This document shows, piece after piece, positions 41,743 through 52,281 of a stretch of 64,000 nt of DNA; position 1 is the stretch's first letter, and every line of letters starts with the position of its first letter. Source of the stretch: Demequina globuliformis (GTDB taxonomy: Bacteria; Actinomycetota; Actinomycetes; Actinomycetales; Demequinaceae); NCBI RefSeq assembly GCF_000975155.1, contig NZ_BBRG01000005.1:1-64000 (forward strand). The letters run 5' to 3'. The translations under genes and the position numbers were made by a program. The notes beneath the pieces were generated by a model. The model worked only from the letters and a program-made list of their open reading frames with translations. It did no database searches and was not told where the DNA came from.

Positions 41743-42578
41743 TCCACGCGCTCGGCCGGATCCGCCTCAGGTGCGGGAGAGGCGACGCGCCTCGCGGGGT
41801 CGAAGTCGATCGCGGCAAACGGCGCGGCGAAGCTCACGACTGCCGCTAGGCCTGCCGCCCACATCATCCCCAGGGACTCAGGGCTGTCGGTTGCGCGGCC
41901 CACGGCGATCCACGCCAGGCCCCACGCCATGGCCAGCCCCATACCAATCGCGAGCCCCGGGCGCTCCCGCAAGTAGCGAGCAGCGATGATGGCAATCACT
42001 CCAAGAGCGCCGGCTGCGATCGCCGTCCACGGCATTCCCGCATCGGCCGTGGCATCGGTGCTGCCAACGGCGAGCGCCGCGAGGTTGGCGGCCGTTGCCA
42101 CGGTGCTCCACCCGAGGTACAGACCCAGCGTCACGTCCGTGGCGGCCACATCAAGGCCGTTGTGCGCGGGCGTGGCCACCAACGTGATGGCTACCTTCGC
42201 GAGCACGAGCACGAGCGAGGCAAGAACGAGGGGCGACAGCCACAAGAGATCCGCCTGGACGACGCCAATCCACACCGCGTTGAGCAGCATTGATGCGAGC
42301 ACCCACCACGAGATTGCGCGGTATCTGGGCACGTCGGCACGGCTGGGCAGCGCCTGCACCACGGCGAAGAGCGCGAGACCGGCGGAGATCACGCTCCAAA
42401 TCGCGAACGCGGTGCTCGCGGGAGCCAACAACGTGGCATCAGCCGCGAGGGCGCCGTCGGCGGCCTCCTCGATCGGCGTGCCTCCAAACGCTCCGGAACC
42501 CCAGGCGGCGCCGGCAATCGCGACGGCGGCGCCGACGGCAACGACGATCTGTCGGGTGGTATCAGCTACAGCAGGCAT
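41739..42578 (-). CDS. TspO/MBR-related membrane protein, long form (tentative)
   Basis: A 279-residue membrane protein with about eight to nine helices. The segment LLAPASTAFAIWSVISAGLALFAVVQALPS resembles the PxxxFxIxWxxxY start of tryptophan-rich sensory (TspO) proteins, and GLYLGWSTVATAANLAAL resembles a second TspO-like repeat, but at this length it is nearly twice a normal TspO. It may instead be a distinct membrane family. GAGAGGAAC before ATG 42578 gives the start. A small acidic tail (SPAPEADPAERVD) ends the protein. Confidence 0.5.
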   Translation of the reverse strand: MPAVADTTRQIVVAVGAAVAIAGAAWGSGAFGGTPIEEAADGALAADATLLAPASTAFAIWSVISAGLALFAVVQALPSRADVPRYRAISWWVLASMLLNAVWIGVVQADLLWLSPLVLASLVLVLAKVAITLVATPAHNGLDVAATDVTLGLYLGWSTVATAANLAALAVGSTDATADAGMPWTAIAAGALGVIAIIAARYLRERPGLAIGMGLAMAWGLAWIAVGRATDSPESLGMMWAAGLAAVVSFAAPFAAIDFDPARRVASPAPEADPAERVD

Positions 42579-42713
42579 GTGCGTTCCTCTCGTCAGTCAC
42601 CAGGGGAAACGATCCCGGCCGCGGTTCATATTCCGGGCGGCGGGTCAGGACGGCCGATGCCCGCGTGCGAGTCGCTGTCGGTGTGCCTGGCGTGGCGTGT
42701 CACAGCGGGGACC

Positions 42714-42719
42714 TATCCT
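42714..42719 (+). promoter_or_regulatory. -10 box TATCCT for parE
   Basis: TATCCT, TGTCGCC, GTG 42727. Confidence 0.5.
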
Positions 42720-42726
42720 TGTCGCC

Positions 42727-44826
42727 GTGGCTGCCTCTGATTACTCTGCACGACACCTATCCGTCCTCGAGGGCCTCGAGGCGGTGCGCAAGCGTCCTGG
42801 CATGTACATCGGTACGACCGATTCTCGGGGCTTGATGCACTGCCTGTGGGAAGTCATCGACAACTCGGTCGATGAAGCGCTGGGCGGGCACGGCGACGCC
42901 ATCGACATCATCTTGCATCCCGATGACTCCGTCGAAGTGCGCGATAGCGGTCGTGGCATTCCTGTCGACATCGAGCCCAAGACCGGCCTGTCCGGCGTCG
43001 AAGTCGTCATGACCAAACTGCACGCTGGTGGAAAGTTCGGCGGCAGCTCGTATGCAGCATCGGGCGGTCTCCACGGAGTCGGTGCATCGGTGGTCAATGC
43101 ACTGAGCGAGCGCCTGGACGTGTGGGTCGATCGCGGAGGAAAGACCCATCACATGGCCTTCCGCCGCGGTGAACCAGGCAACTGGGACGACCCCGAGACC
43201 GGACCCAGCCCCCAGGCAGCGTTCAGCCCTTTCCACACAGGTTCCGAACTCGCGGTCGTGGGCAAGGTGGCCAAGGCTCGCACAGGTACCAGGATCCGCT
43301 ATTGGGCCGACCGTCAGATCTTTAACAAGAATGCTCGCTTCACCTTCGAGGATCTGATCACCCGCGCGCGCCAGACCGCGTTCCTTGTGCCGGGGCTCAC
43401 CCTCACGGTGCGTGATGAGCGCAACCCCCTTGAGCCCTCCGAGGAGTCCTTCAGGTACGACGGCGGTCCGCGCGACTTCGTGGAGTTCATCGCGAAGGAC
43501 GCCGGTGTGACGGACACCTGGGAGTTGAAGGGCACGGGGCAGTATTCAGAGACCGTTCCGGTGTTGAAGGCCGACGGGACACTGGTGTCCGAGGAAGTCG
43601 ACCGTGAATGCCAGGTCGATGTCGCGCTGCGATGGGGCGTGGGCTACGAGTCCGAGGTGCGCTCGTTCGTCAACATCATCTCGACCCCCAAGGGTGGTAC
43701 CCACCAGGCCGGATTTGAGGCCGGACTGACCAAGGTGATTCGCAAGGTCATCGAGACCAATGCGCGCCGCTTGAAACTCACCGGTAAGGATGGCGCCGAA
43801 CGCATCGAGAAGGACGACATCATGGCGGGCCTGACCGCCGTGGTGACCGTGCGCATCGCTGAGCCGCAGTTCGAGGGACAGACAAAGGAAGTCCTAGGCA
43901 CGACCCCGGTGCGAGGCATCGTGGCGAAGGTCGTCGAAAAGGAACTGCACGCCATCTTGACGTCGAGCAAGCGCGACGACAAGGCACAGGCGAACACCGT
44001 CCTAGAGAAAATCGTCGCTGAGATGCGCGCACGCGTCGCGGCGCGCAAGCAAAAGGAGATTTCGCGCCGCAAGAACGCGCTGGAGACGTCCTCGTTGCCT
44101 GCCAAACTTGCCGACTGCCGTTCCAATGACGTCGAGCGTTCGGAGCTCTTCATCGTCGAGGGTGACTCCGCCCTCGGTACAGCGAAATTGGCGCGCCAGA
44201 GCGACTTCCAGGCGTTGCTGCCTATCCGAGGCAAGATCCTTAACGTGCAGAAGGCCTCCGTCACGGACATGCTGCACAACGCCGAGTGCGCGTCCATCAT
44301 CCAGGTCATCGGTGCAGGGTCGGGGCGCACCTTCGACCTCGAGCAGGCGCGCTACGGGAAGATCATCCTGATGACGGACGCCGACGTTGATGGTGCGCAC
44401 ATTCGCACCCTCCTGCTGACGCTGTTCTTCCGCTACATGCGCCCCATGATTGACGCGGGCCGGGTCTATGCGGCCGTGCCCCCATTGCACCGTATTGAGG
44501 TCAAGGGCTCCGCGCGGCGCGAGAAGGAGTACATCTACACGTACTCCGAGAAGGAGCTCGTCGACAACCTGCGGGACCTGCGTCGAGCAGGTCGCAAGTA
44601 CAACGAGGACATCCAGCGCTACAAAGGCCTGGGTGAGATGGACGCGGACCAGTTGGCGGAGACGACGATGGATCCAGCACACCGCACCCTGCGACGCATC
44701 ACGGCCGACCACGCCGAGGCCGCCGAGCGCGTGTTTGAACTCCTGATGGGTAACGAGGTGGCGCCGCGTCGCGACTTCATTGTGGCGGGCGCGCAAAAGC
44801 TCGACATGGCTCAGATCGACGCCTAG
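42727..44826 (+). CDS. parE: Type IIA topoisomerase subunit B (ParE-like)
   Basis: ATPase subunit of 699 residues. The GHKL ATP site is in EVIDNSVDEALGG and GGLHGVGASVVNALS, the transducer follows, and the TOPRIM domain carries FIVEGDSALGTAKLARQ and MTDADVDGAHIRTLLLT. RYKGLGEMDADQL is the C-terminal GyrB/ParE motif. The subunit A partner (parC) lies 5 kb away at 49,840. As I recall, Streptomyces also keeps parE and parC near hrdB/sigA, so this pair is probably topoisomerase IV and the gyrAB genes lie elsewhere. Long upstream reading frames in the same frame run through the TspO-like gene and are ignored. Confidence 0.92.
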   Translation: MAASDYSARHLSVLEGLEAVRKRPGMYIGTTDSRGLMHCLWEVIDNSVDEALGGHGDAIDIILHPDDSVEVRDSGRGIPVDIEPKTGLSGVEVVMTKLHAGGKFGGSSYAASGGLHGVGASVVNALSERLDVWVDRGGKTHHMAFRRGEPGNWDDPETGPSPQAAFSPFHTGSELAVVGKVAKARTGTRIRYWADRQIFNKNARFTFEDLITRARQTAFLVPGLTLTVRDERNPLEPSEESFRYDGGPRDFVEFIAKDAGVTDTWELKGTGQYSETVPVLKADGTLVSEEVDRECQVDVALRWGVGYESEVRSFVNIISTPKGGTHQAGFEAGLTKVIRKVIETNARRLKLTGKDGAERIEKDDIMAGLTAVVTVRIAEPQFEGQTKEVLGTTPVRGIVAKVVEKELHAILTSSKRDDKAQANTVLEKIVAEMRARVAARKQKEISRRKNALETSSLPAKLADCRSNDVERSELFIVEGDSALGTAKLARQSDFQALLPIRGKILNVQKASVTDMLHNAECASIIQVIGAGSGRTFDLEQARYGKIILMTDADVDGAHIRTLLLTLFFRYMRPMIDAGRVYAAVPPLHRIEVKGSARREKEYIYTYSEKELVDNLRDLRRAGRKYNEDIQRYKGLGEMDADQLAETTMDPAHRTLRRITADHAEAAERVFELLMGNEVAPRRDFIVAGAQKLDMAQIDA

Positions 44827-44858
44827 CCAGGAGGCAGGGCGCGTGTCAGGCTAGGGCT

Positions 44859-45248
44859 ATGAACGGTCCTATGCACCTCGCACGCAACGCAGGCCTTCCC
44901 ACGATGGGCGTGTCGCCTTCGGGACCACGCCAAATGTCGGGAGCCGATGTTGACGCGATCTGCGCATGCGACGACCTGGAGGCCTTGGCCGAGCTCAAGG
45001 CGTATGCGCGCTCGTACTTCGCCGCGAGTGGACTGATCGTGATCAGCGTCGGAAGCGCCGCCGTGGCCGCCCTCGCCGGGAAGAGGCCGGTGGCCATGGG
45101 TGCGCTGGCAGTCGGAGTCGTAGCCGGGCTGGGCGTGATCGAGGCGCGCCGCCGGGCGCGCGAGTGGGAGGCCGTCGTGGATGCGCGTCTGCTCGCGCTG
45201 GCGCAGCCGGCAACCGACTCGCGCCCACCGCGGACCCGGGACTCTTGA
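44859..45248 (+). CDS. Hypothetical protein with two membrane helices
   Basis: A 129-residue protein with two hydrophobic helices, about 54-71 (FAASGLIVISVGSAAVAA) and 75-92 (RPVAMGALAVGVVAGLGVI), preceded by a 45-residue soluble head with CACDDLEALAELKAYARSY. A C-terminal arginine-rich helix (EARRRAREWEAVVDARLL) and a disordered tail end it. I do not recognise a family. CAGGCT 6 bases upstream is a weak -10. It lies between parE and thrE on the same strand. Confidence 0.6.
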   Translation: MNGPMHLARNAGLPTMGVSPSGPRQMSGADVDAICACDDLEALAELKAYARSYFAASGLIVISVGSAAVAALAGKRPVAMGALAVGVVAGLGVIEARRRAREWEAVVDARLLALAQPATDSRPPRTRDS

Positions 45249-45273
45249 CCGGGGCCTGAGCCAGCGACACTGC

Positions 45274-45279
45274 CACAAT
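45274..45279 (+). promoter_or_regulatory. -10 box CACAAT for thrE
   Basis: CACAAT, GGTGCCC, GTG 45287. The in-frame ATG at 45278 overlaps this box and is therefore unlikely to be the start. Confidence 0.4.
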
Positions 45280-45286
45280 GGTGCCC

Positions 45287-46591
45287 GTGAGTGACAGCCA
45301 GGAGCCCATCGACGAGACCCGCGTGAGGTCGGTTCACGAGAGCGAAGAGTCCCTCGAGCCGGTGTCGCTCATCGAACAATCCCGTGCGACGCTGCGGACG
45401 GGACAGTTGATGCTAGCCGCGGGTACCGCCAGTTACCGGGTGAAGCAGGCCATGCGTGCCGTCGCCGTATCGCTTGGAGTCGACGAACACACGAACCACG
45501 TGGCGATGACCGACATCGCCGCGACGTCGCACCGGGGACGGATCTTTCGCACAGAGGTCATCGAGAACCGGTCATTCGCCGTCAACACGGACCGACTGTG
45601 GCACCTGGACCGCCTGCGGCGCACCCTGCCCGAGCGGACCACCCCCGCGGAAGTCCACCGTGCGCTCGACGAGATCGAATCCCGCGGGGCGCTGCATCCC
45701 GGCTGGATGAACTCGGGAGTCGCCGGTCTTGCGTGCGCGGCCTTCGCGGTCCTCAACGGTGCGCTGGCGTGGGAGGTCGCGATCGTCTTTTTGGCGGCCT
45801 CCATGGGGCAGTGGGTGCGGCGCACCCTGGCTCACCGGCACTTCAACGCCTTCGGGACCACGGTCGTGGCGGCCGCGGTCAGCACGCTGTTGTACGTGGG
45901 CGGCATCAACCTCATCGCGCTTAGCGGCCCCGACCTCGGCACGCATGCAGCGGGGTACATCTCCTCCGTGCTGTTTTTGCTGCCTGGCTTTGCTCTCATC
46001 ACAGGCGCGCTCGACATGGCCAAGTTGGACCTTCAGTCAGGGATCCAGCGCATTGCGTACGGCACCATGATTGTGCTCGCAGCCGGTGTGTCCGTGTGGA
46101 TCGTGTCCCTGGCGAGCCCTGTCGACACCATTCCCCGGGCCGACGCCGCCACTGGAATCGCCGAACTCGCCCTGTGGGCCGCGCCCTCATTTCTGGGGGT
46201 GTTGGGCTTCTCGCTGATGTTTAACAGTCCCTGGAGGATGGCGCTCACCGCGGCGGTCATTGGGGGACTAGCCAATACTGGGCGCCTGGCCGCGATGGAT
46301 GCCGGGATGGAGACGCAGCTGGCCACCGCCATCGCATGCGTCGGAGTTGGCGTCCTCGCCGCAGCCGCGGCCAGGGGCGGACGGTTCCCGGTCATCACCC
46401 TCTCGGTGCCCGCGGTTCTGGTGATGATTCCTGGCGTCGCCGCGCATGAGGCGCTGGTGGCGCTCAACGGCGGTGACTACACCGGCGCCATGGCCGGGAT
46501 CCTAGAAGTGACCCTGATTGTCCTGTCGATCATGGTGGGCCTCGTCGTCGCAAAACTGGTGACAGATAAAGAGTGGTCCTTCGCTAGGTAA
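45287..46591 (+). CDS. thrE: Threonine/serine exporter
   Basis: A 434-residue ThrE-family exporter. The cytosolic N-terminal domain (about 30-150: MLAAGTASYRVKQAMRAVAVSLGVD, HTNHVAMTDIAATSHRG) belongs to the DUF1212/ThrE_1 region, followed by about ten membrane helices including the ThrE_2 half (LGFSLMFNSPWRMALTAAVIGGLAN, MIPGVAAHEALVALNGGDY). Members excrete threonine and serine by proton antiport. It precedes ppc, whose product supplies oxaloacetate for the aspartate/threonine family. Confidence 0.9.
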   Translation: MSDSQEPIDETRVRSVHESEESLEPVSLIEQSRATLRTGQLMLAAGTASYRVKQAMRAVAVSLGVDEHTNHVAMTDIAATSHRGRIFRTEVIENRSFAVNTDRLWHLDRLRRTLPERTTPAEVHRALDEIESRGALHPGWMNSGVAGLACAAFAVLNGALAWEVAIVFLAASMGQWVRRTLAHRHFNAFGTTVVAAAVSTLLYVGGINLIALSGPDLGTHAAGYISSVLFLLPGFALITGALDMAKLDLQSGIQRIAYGTMIVLAAGVSVWIVSLASPVDTIPRADAATGIAELALWAAPSFLGVLGFSLMFNSPWRMALTAAVIGGLANTGRLAAMDAGMETQLATAIACVGVGVLAAAAARGGRFPVITLSVPAVLVMIPGVAAHEALVALNGGDYTGAMAGILEVTLIVLSIMVGLVVAKLVTDKEWSFAR

Positions 46592-46638
46592 AGAAAAGGT
46601 TTTGCGCTTTCAATTTCCACGTATGGCATCACTGCCGC

Positions 46639-46644
46639 TACCCT
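46639..46644 (+). promoter_or_regulatory. -10 box TACCCT for ppc
   Basis: TACCCT, CGTGTCC, GTG 46652. It decides between the GTGs at 46646 (1 base away, impossible as a leaderless start) and 46652. Confidence 0.5.
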
Positions 46645-46651
46645 CGTGTCC

Positions 46652-49327
46652 GTGACTATCGACGAGAACCTCAGCTCCCCGGCCGAGCGCTCCCTCGCGC
46701 GCCACGACGTTCCTGACCCCTTGCGTGATGACGTCCGCCTCCTTGGCGGACTCCTCGGGCGAGTGATCGAGGAGTCAGGAGGCGCCGACCTCCTGCATGA
46801 CGTTGAGCGCCTGCGCGAACTCGCGATCCGGGCCCACGACGAGACTGGCACCGAGGCGAAGGAAGCGATGGCGGAGGCAGAAAGCCTCGTCGAGAGCTTC
46901 AGCCTTGACCGGGCCGAGCAGGTGGCGCGCGCGTTTACGTGCTACTTCCACCTCGCGAACCTAGCCGAGGAGTCGCACCGTGTGCGCGTCCTGCGGCAAC
47001 GCCAAGCCGCGACTCTTACCGATGACGACTCGCTGTCGGCGGCGTTCGCACAGCTGACAGAAGAGGTAGGACACGACGAGGCGTTGCGTCGCGTGCAGGC
47101 ACTGGAGTTCCGTCCGGTGCTCACCGCTCACCCCACGGAGGCCCGCCGGCGTGCAGTCTCGGGTGCGATCAAGCGCATCTCCACGTTGTTGGCGACCCGT
47201 GATCAGGCGCACGCGGGGGGAACCTCGCAGGCCGAGAACGACCGCGCTCTCCTCGCGGAGATCGACGCGTTGTGGCGCACGGCTCTGATCCGGGCTTCGA
47301 AGCCCACCGTGATCGACGAGGTGAAGTCGGCGTTGGCCGTCTTTGAGTCGACGATGTTCACCACCTTCCCGCAGGTTTACCGCCGGCTCGACGACTTCTT
47401 GCTTGGAGACGACGCGGGCCGCGCCGCACCCCTGGCTCGCCCGTTCGTGTCGCTCGGTTCGTGGATTGGTGGCGACCGGGATGGCAACCCGAACGTGACC
47501 GCGGAGGTCACGCGGGCCGCCGCCGCACTGGCTGCGGACACTGCGCTGCACGCGCTCGAGCAGGCCGCTTACACGGTGGCGCGCAGTCTCACTCTCGATG
47601 AGCGCTCCACTCCGCCGTCACAGGCATTGCTCGCCCTGCGCCAGAGCCAGGCCCAGCTGGACTCGGCCGCTTCGCATGCGGCGGACTCGGAGTCCCCGCG
47701 CGAGCCGCACCGTGCCGCATTGATGTTCATCGCCACCAGGATCGCGGCCACGCAGGCTCGCAATGCCGACCTCCAGTACGCGCAGCCCGGTGACCTTGAA
47801 GCTGACCTTCAGGTCATTCAGGAGTCTCTGACGGAGGCGGGCGCGCCGCGCACGGCGTTTGGTGAACTCCAGCAGTTCATCTGGCAGGTCCAGACCTTTG
47901 GTTTCCACCTTGCCGAGCTTGAGGTGCGACAGCACTCGCAGGTCCACGCAGCCGCGTTGGAGGACATCCGCGCCAACGGCATCCATGGCGACCTCGAAGA
48001 GCGGACCGTGGAGGTCCTCGACACGTTCCGTGCAGTGGGCGCGGTACAAAAGCGCTACGGCGTGCGAGCCGCGCGGCGCTACATCGTGTCGTTCACGCAG
48101 GCACCCGAGCACCTCTCCGCGGTTTACGAACTCGCCGAGTACGCGTTCGGCGAGCAGGATGCACCAGTAATCGATGCGATTCCGCTGTTCGAGACCTTCG
48201 ACGACTTGGAGAACTCGGTCCCGATTCTGGAGACCATGCTCGCGCTGCCCCAGGTGCAAAAGCGCCTGGGCGAGAACGGCCGTCGCGTTGAGGTCATGCT
48301 GGGCTATTCCGACTCATCCAAGGACGTCGGACCTGTCGCCGCGACTCTCGCGCTTCACGCAGCCCAAGAACGCATCGCGCAGTGGGCCGAGCGCCACGAC
48401 ATCGCCCTGACGCTCTTCCACGGTCGTGGCGGCGCGCTCGGACGCGGGGGCGGTCCTGCGAACCGGGCGGTCATGGCGCAGCCAGCCGGCTCTGTCGAGG
48501 GCCGGTTTAAGCTCACGGAGCAAGGTGAGGTCATTCTTGCTCGCTATGGCGATCCCGTGATCGCGCAGCGCCACATCGAGGAGGTGGCCGCCGCGACGCT
48601 GCTGCAGTCATCGCCGAGCGTAGAGAAGCGCAACACGACGGCCACTGAGGCCTTCTCTGGGCTTGCATCCCGCCTCGATGAGACGTCGCGTGCGCGTTTC
48701 CACTCGCTGGTGAAGGCCGAGGGCTTCCCACAGTGGTTTGCCCAGGTGACCCCGCTTGAAGAACTGGGCATGTTGCAGATCGGTTCACGTCCGGCTAAGC
48801 GCGGCCTGTCGGTGAACTCCCTCGACGACCTGCGGGCGATCCCGTGGGTCTTCGCGTGGAGCCAGGCTCGGATCAACCTGGCCGGCTGGTACGGCTTGGG
48901 AACTGCTCTGGCGGAGTACGGGGACCTGGAGGAACTGCGTCGCGCCTACCGCGAGTGGCCGTTGTTCGCGACCCTGCTGGACAACATCGAGATGTCGCTC
49001 GCGAAGACGGATGAGAACCTTGCCGCGCGCTACCTGGCGCTGGGCGACCGCGACGACCTCGCGGACATGGTTCTCGATGAAATGCGCCTGACCCGCGAGT
49101 GGGTGCTGAAGATCACCGAGAGTGAGTGGCCACTGTCGAAGCGGCGTGTGCTCGGGCGCGCGGTGCAGTTGCGTGCGCCATACGTGGACGCATTGTCGTT
49201 GATCCAGGTGAGGGCCTTAGCGGCTCTGCGCGACACGTCACAAGAGCAGGCAGACGTTGACGCGATCCGTCAGGTGCTGCTCTTGACAGTGTCCGGAGTG
49301 TCCGCAGGGCTGCAGAACACCGGTTGA
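46652..49327 (+). CDS. ppc: Phosphoenolpyruvate carboxylase
   Basis: Anaplerotic enzyme making oxaloacetate from PEP and bicarbonate, 891 residues. His160 in FRPVLTAHPTEARRR is the catalytic histidine, followed by GSWIGGDRDGNPNVT, VMLGYSDSSKDVG, the loop FHGRGGALGRGGGPANRAVMAQ, and the C-terminal QNTG. No PEP carboxykinase or pyruvate carboxylase is nearby. The unit ends in a long hairpin. The PPi-phosphofructokinase at 28,842 and this enzyme together place PEP at a key branch point. Confidence 0.97.
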   Translation: MTIDENLSSPAERSLARHDVPDPLRDDVRLLGGLLGRVIEESGGADLLHDVERLRELAIRAHDETGTEAKEAMAEAESLVESFSLDRAEQVARAFTCYFHLANLAEESHRVRVLRQRQAATLTDDDSLSAAFAQLTEEVGHDEALRRVQALEFRPVLTAHPTEARRRAVSGAIKRISTLLATRDQAHAGGTSQAENDRALLAEIDALWRTALIRASKPTVIDEVKSALAVFESTMFTTFPQVYRRLDDFLLGDDAGRAAPLARPFVSLGSWIGGDRDGNPNVTAEVTRAAAALAADTALHALEQAAYTVARSLTLDERSTPPSQALLALRQSQAQLDSAASHAADSESPREPHRAALMFIATRIAATQARNADLQYAQPGDLEADLQVIQESLTEAGAPRTAFGELQQFIWQVQTFGFHLAELEVRQHSQVHAAALEDIRANGIHGDLEERTVEVLDTFRAVGAVQKRYGVRAARRYIVSFTQAPEHLSAVYELAEYAFGEQDAPVIDAIPLFETFDDLENSVPILETMLALPQVQKRLGENGRRVEVMLGYSDSSKDVGPVAATLALHAAQERIAQWAERHDIALTLFHGRGGALGRGGGPANRAVMAQPAGSVEGRFKLTEQGEVILARYGDPVIAQRHIEEVAAATLLQSSPSVEKRNTTATEAFSGLASRLDETSRARFHSLVKAEGFPQWFAQVTPLEELGMLQIGSRPAKRGLSVNSLDDLRAIPWVFAWSQARINLAGWYGLGTALAEYGDLEELRRAYREWPLFATLLDNIEMSLAKTDENLAARYLALGDRDDLADMVLDEMRLTREWVLKITESEWPLSKRRVLGRAVQLRAPYVDALSLIQVRALAALRDTSQEQADVDAIRQVLLLTVSGVSAGLQNTG

Positions 49328-49337
49328 TCCTGTACGT

Positions 49338-49391
49338 CAACGACGAAGGCCTCGTACCGCGGACCCGCGCGGCACGAGGCCTTCGTCGTTG
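49338..49391. terminator. Hairpin between ppc and the convergent GNAT gene
   Basis: CAACGACGAAGGCCTCGT (49338-49355) pairs perfectly with 49374-49391, an 18-bp stem. An inner CCGCG/CGCGG extension leaves a 6-base loop. It can end both converging messages. Confidence 0.72.
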
Positions 49392-49413
49392 GCGGTGCCC
49401 GCGCGCGGGGATG

Positions 49414-49827
49414 CTAGCCCAGCGGCGTGCCGGGAGACAGTTCCCACCCGCGCTCGATCCGTTCGTAACCGAGCCTCGGGTAGTACTCCGAGGCCGCGGG
49501 AGAAGCGGCCAGCTTGATGCGGCACGCCGGACCGAGGTGGGCGCGCAACTCGCGTTGAAGGGCCAACCCAATGCCGCTGCGGTGCCTATGCTGGTCCACT
49601 GCTAGATCCGCCAGATAGCAGGTGAGATGAAAATCCGTGACGGCGCGCGCTGCGCCCACGAGCACCTCGCCGTCACGGGCTTCGACGACGAGGTTGGATC
49701 CCGCAAGGGCCGCCGCGATCAGGTCAGGCTGATCCACCGGCCGCCGCAGGGCCAGGGTCGAGCGCTGAAGCAGGCCGAGGTATTCCTCGGGGTCAATCTG
49801 CTCGACGCGGGCGACGCTGACTGCCAC
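49414..49827 (-). CDS. GNAT-family N-acetyltransferase, small
   Basis: A 137-residue acetyltransferase. LADLAVDQHRHRSGIGLALQREL contains the acetyl-CoA loop (QHRHRSGIG), and LAASPAASEYYPRLGYERIERGWELSPG is the C-terminal YYPxLGY motif region found in many small GNATs. Substrate unknown. GTG 49827 begins 12 bases after the parC stop on the same strand, so it is probably in the parC operon as the second gene. Confidence 0.85.
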   Translation of the reverse strand: MAVSVARVEQIDPEEYLGLLQRSTLALRRPVDQPDLIAAALAGSNLVVEARDGEVLVGAARAVTDFHLTCYLADLAVDQHRHRSGIGLALQRELRAHLGPACRIKLAASPAASEYYPRLGYERIERGWELSPGTPLG

Positions 49828-49839
49828 GGCGCCGTGCCC

Positions 49840-52281
49840 CTATCCGATGCCGGAGATGGGCGTCGACAGGGTAGTGCCGGAGCCGTCGCGACGCCCGTAG
49901 TCCTGCGGAAGGTCGACGTGCTGGCCGGCACCCGAGGACGCCCGCGCCGGTCCAGGACCAATCCATGCGTGAATGAGCACGTCTTCACCCTTGAGGAACC
50001 TGTGGGCACGGACGCCACCGGTGGCGCGGCCCTTCGACGGGTACTCCTCAAAGGGAGTGACCTTCGCGGCGCCAGGGATCGTGCCAGGTAGCGCGGTCGA
50101 GGAGCCAGCGATCGTCACTACGACCGCGTTCTGCGCATCGGCAACTACGCCAAAGAAGATGGCCTGGACGCCGTCTGGCAACTTGATGCCCGCCACGCCG
50201 CCGCCCGTGCGGCCTTGGGGGCGTGCCGAACTCTGGTTCGCCTCAAAGTGCAGCAGTGCCGCTTGATCGGAGACGAACGCCAGTTGCTGTCCGTCGCTGG
50301 CGAGCGCCGCGCCCACCACGCGGTCGCCATCCTTGAGGGAGATGACCTCCCAGGCGTCTTTGTTTGGCGCTGGCTCGGGCTTGACACGCTTGACGACACC
50401 CTGCGCCGTTCCGAGCGCCAGGGGAGTGTCGGCGTCCAGCGGCACCAGCGTGACGGGGACCTCGTCCCTCTCCAGCGTGACGAGCTCGCTGAGCGGGCTT
50501 CCACCGCTGAGCGACGGCGGTTCGCTGGTGGGAGCGAGTGATGGAACGTCGAGCAGCGAGAGCCGCACGATCCTTCCCGCGGATGTCACCACGCCGACGT
50601 CCGCGCGCGTGGAGGTGGCGACGCATGCGGCGAGCACGTCGTGCGCACTACGGCGCCCCTCGCGCGCAGGGATCTCGTTGTCGGCGGTCCGCGCCACGAG
50701 CCCCGTCGTCGACAGCATCGCGTAGCAGGGAGTGTCTTCGATCTCGAGGGACGGAGCGGCCTTGCGGCCGGCGCCAGAGGCTACGGTCGCTGCGGATGTG
50801 ACGGCACCTGCGTCTGCCAGCAGGATCGTGCGGCGCGGTGTGCCGTGCGCGGCCGCGACCTCGTCCATTTCTTGACCGACGACAGCGCGCAGCGCGCGAT
50901 CGGAACCGAGAATCTCTTCAAGCTCCGCGATCTCGGCCAACAGCTGGGACTTCTCGTTCTCGAGCTCCAGGCGCGAGAACTTGGTGAGACGGCGCAGACG
51001 TAGCTCGAGGATGTAGTCGGCCTGAATCTCCGACAGTTCGAAGGCCGTCATTAGGCGCTCACGTGCTTCCGAGGCGTCCTCGGAGGCACGGATGATCTGA
51101 ATGACGTCGTCGATGTCAAGGATCGCGATGAGGAGGCCCTCGACCAGGTGCAGGCGGTCGCGGCGGGCATCGAGGCGGAACTGGCTGCGGCGGCGCGTGA
51201 CGTCGAGACGGTGCTCCACCCACACACTGAGCATTTCCTTGAGCCCAAGGGTGCGCGGCTGCCCATTGACCAGGGCCACATTGTTGATCGAGAAGTTCTC
51301 CTCAAGCGGGGTGACCTTGAAGAGACGCTCGAGGACGGCGTCGGGGTTGAACCCGTTCTTGACCTCGATCACCAGCTTCAGGCCGTTGTGCCGGTCGGTG
51401 AGGTCCGTGACCGCAGTGATGCCCTCCAGCTTCTTTGCCGAGACCGCGTCCTTGATCTTTTCGATGACCTTCTCAGGCCCCACGAGGTACGGCAGTTCCG
51501 TCACGACAATCCCTTGGCGCCGCGGCGTGACCTTCTCGATGCGGGTCACGGCGCGGGTGACGAACTTGCCACGGCCTGTCTCATAGGCCTCGCGCACGCC
51601 GTCGAGGCCGACGATCTTGCCTCCGCCAGGCAGGTCGGGGCCGGGAACAAAGCGCATGAGGTCGTCGAGCTCGGCACGCGGGTTATCCAGGAGGTGCCGA
51701 GCCGCGGACACGACTTCAATGAGGTTATGCGGCGCCATGTTGGTGGCCATGCCGACCGCGATGCCGGATGCCCCGTTCACCAGGAGGTTGGGGAACGCCG
51801 CGGGGAGCACCTCGGGCTGCTGCAACTTGTTGTCGTAGTTGGCGACCGTGTCGACGACGTTCTCATTGAGGTCGGCAATCATGGCCATCGCGGCTGGTGC
51901 CAGGCGAGCCTCGGTGTAGCGCGATGCCGCAGGGCCGTCGTCGAGGGATCCAAAGTTGCCGTGCCCGTCGACAAGCGTGAGCCGCAGGGAGAATGGCTGC
52001 GCCATGCGGACCAACGCGTCGTAGATGGCGCTGTCGCCGTGCGGGTGGTACTTACCCATGACCTCGCCTACGACGCGAGACGACTTCACGTGCGCGCGCT
52101 CCGGGCGCAATCCCATGTCGCCCATGGAGTACACGATTCTGCGTTGCACTGGCTTGAGTCCGTCGCGGGCGTCGGGAAGCGCACGCGAGTAGATAACCGA
52201 GTAGGCGTACTCCAGGAAGGAGGTCTCCATCTCGGAGCTGACGTCGATGTCGATGATCTGTCCATCGGGCGCGTCGGCCAT
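49840..52281 (-). CDS. parC: Type IIA topoisomerase subunit A (ParC-like)
   Basis: DNA breakage/reunion subunit of 813 residues. The active tyrosine is Tyr122 in [12 protein letters not shown]; the fluoroquinolone-determining region reads [19 protein letters not shown], with Ser84 in the usual resistance position. A coiled region around 350-470 is followed by the C-terminal beta-pinwheel (residues about 490-800). I do not see the GyrA-box QRRGG(K/R)G; the nearest Gly/Arg-rich stretch, [12 protein letters not shown], is not an exact match, which fits ParC better than GyrA. GAGGAG 4 bases before ATG 52281 marks the start. The partner is parE at 42,727. Confidence 0.92.
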   Translation of the reverse strand: MADAPDGQIIDIDVSSEMETSFLEYAYSVIYSRALPDARDGLKPVQRRIVYSMGDMGLRPERAHVKSSRVVGEVMGKYHPHGDSAIYDALVRMAQPFSLRLTLVDGHGNFGSLDDGPAASRYTEARLAPAAMAMIADLNENVVDTVANYDNKLQQPEVLPAAFPNLLVNGASGIAVGMATNMAPHNLIEVVSAARHLLDNPRAELDDLMRFVPGPDLPGGGKIVGLDGVREAYETGRGKFVTRAVTRIEKVTPRRQGIVVTELPYLVGPEKVIEKIKDAVSAKKLEGITAVTDLTDRHNGLKLVIEVKNGFNPDAVLERLFKVTPLEENFSINNVALVNGQPRTLGLKEMLSVWVEHRLDVTRRRSQFRLDARRDRLHLVEGLLIAILDIDDVIQIIRASEDASEARERLMTAFELSEIQADYILELRLRRLTKFSRLELENEKSQLLAEIAELEEILGSDRALRAVVGQEMDEVAAAHGTPRRTILLADAGAVTSAATVASGAGRKAAPSLEIEDTPCYAMLSTTGLVARTADNEIPAREGRRSAHDVLAACVATSTRADVGVVTSAGRIVRLSLLDVPSLAPTSEPPSLSGGSPLSELVTLERDEVPVTLVPLDADTPLALGTAQGVVKRVKPEPAPNKDAWEVISLKDGDRVVGAALASDGQQLAFVSDQAALLHFEANQSSARPQGRTGGGVAGIKLPDGVQAIFFGVVADAQNAVVVTIAGSSTALPGTIPGAAKVTPFEEYPSKGRATGGVRAHRFLKGEDVLIHAWIGPGPARASSGAGQHVDLPQDYGRRDGSGTTLSTPISGIG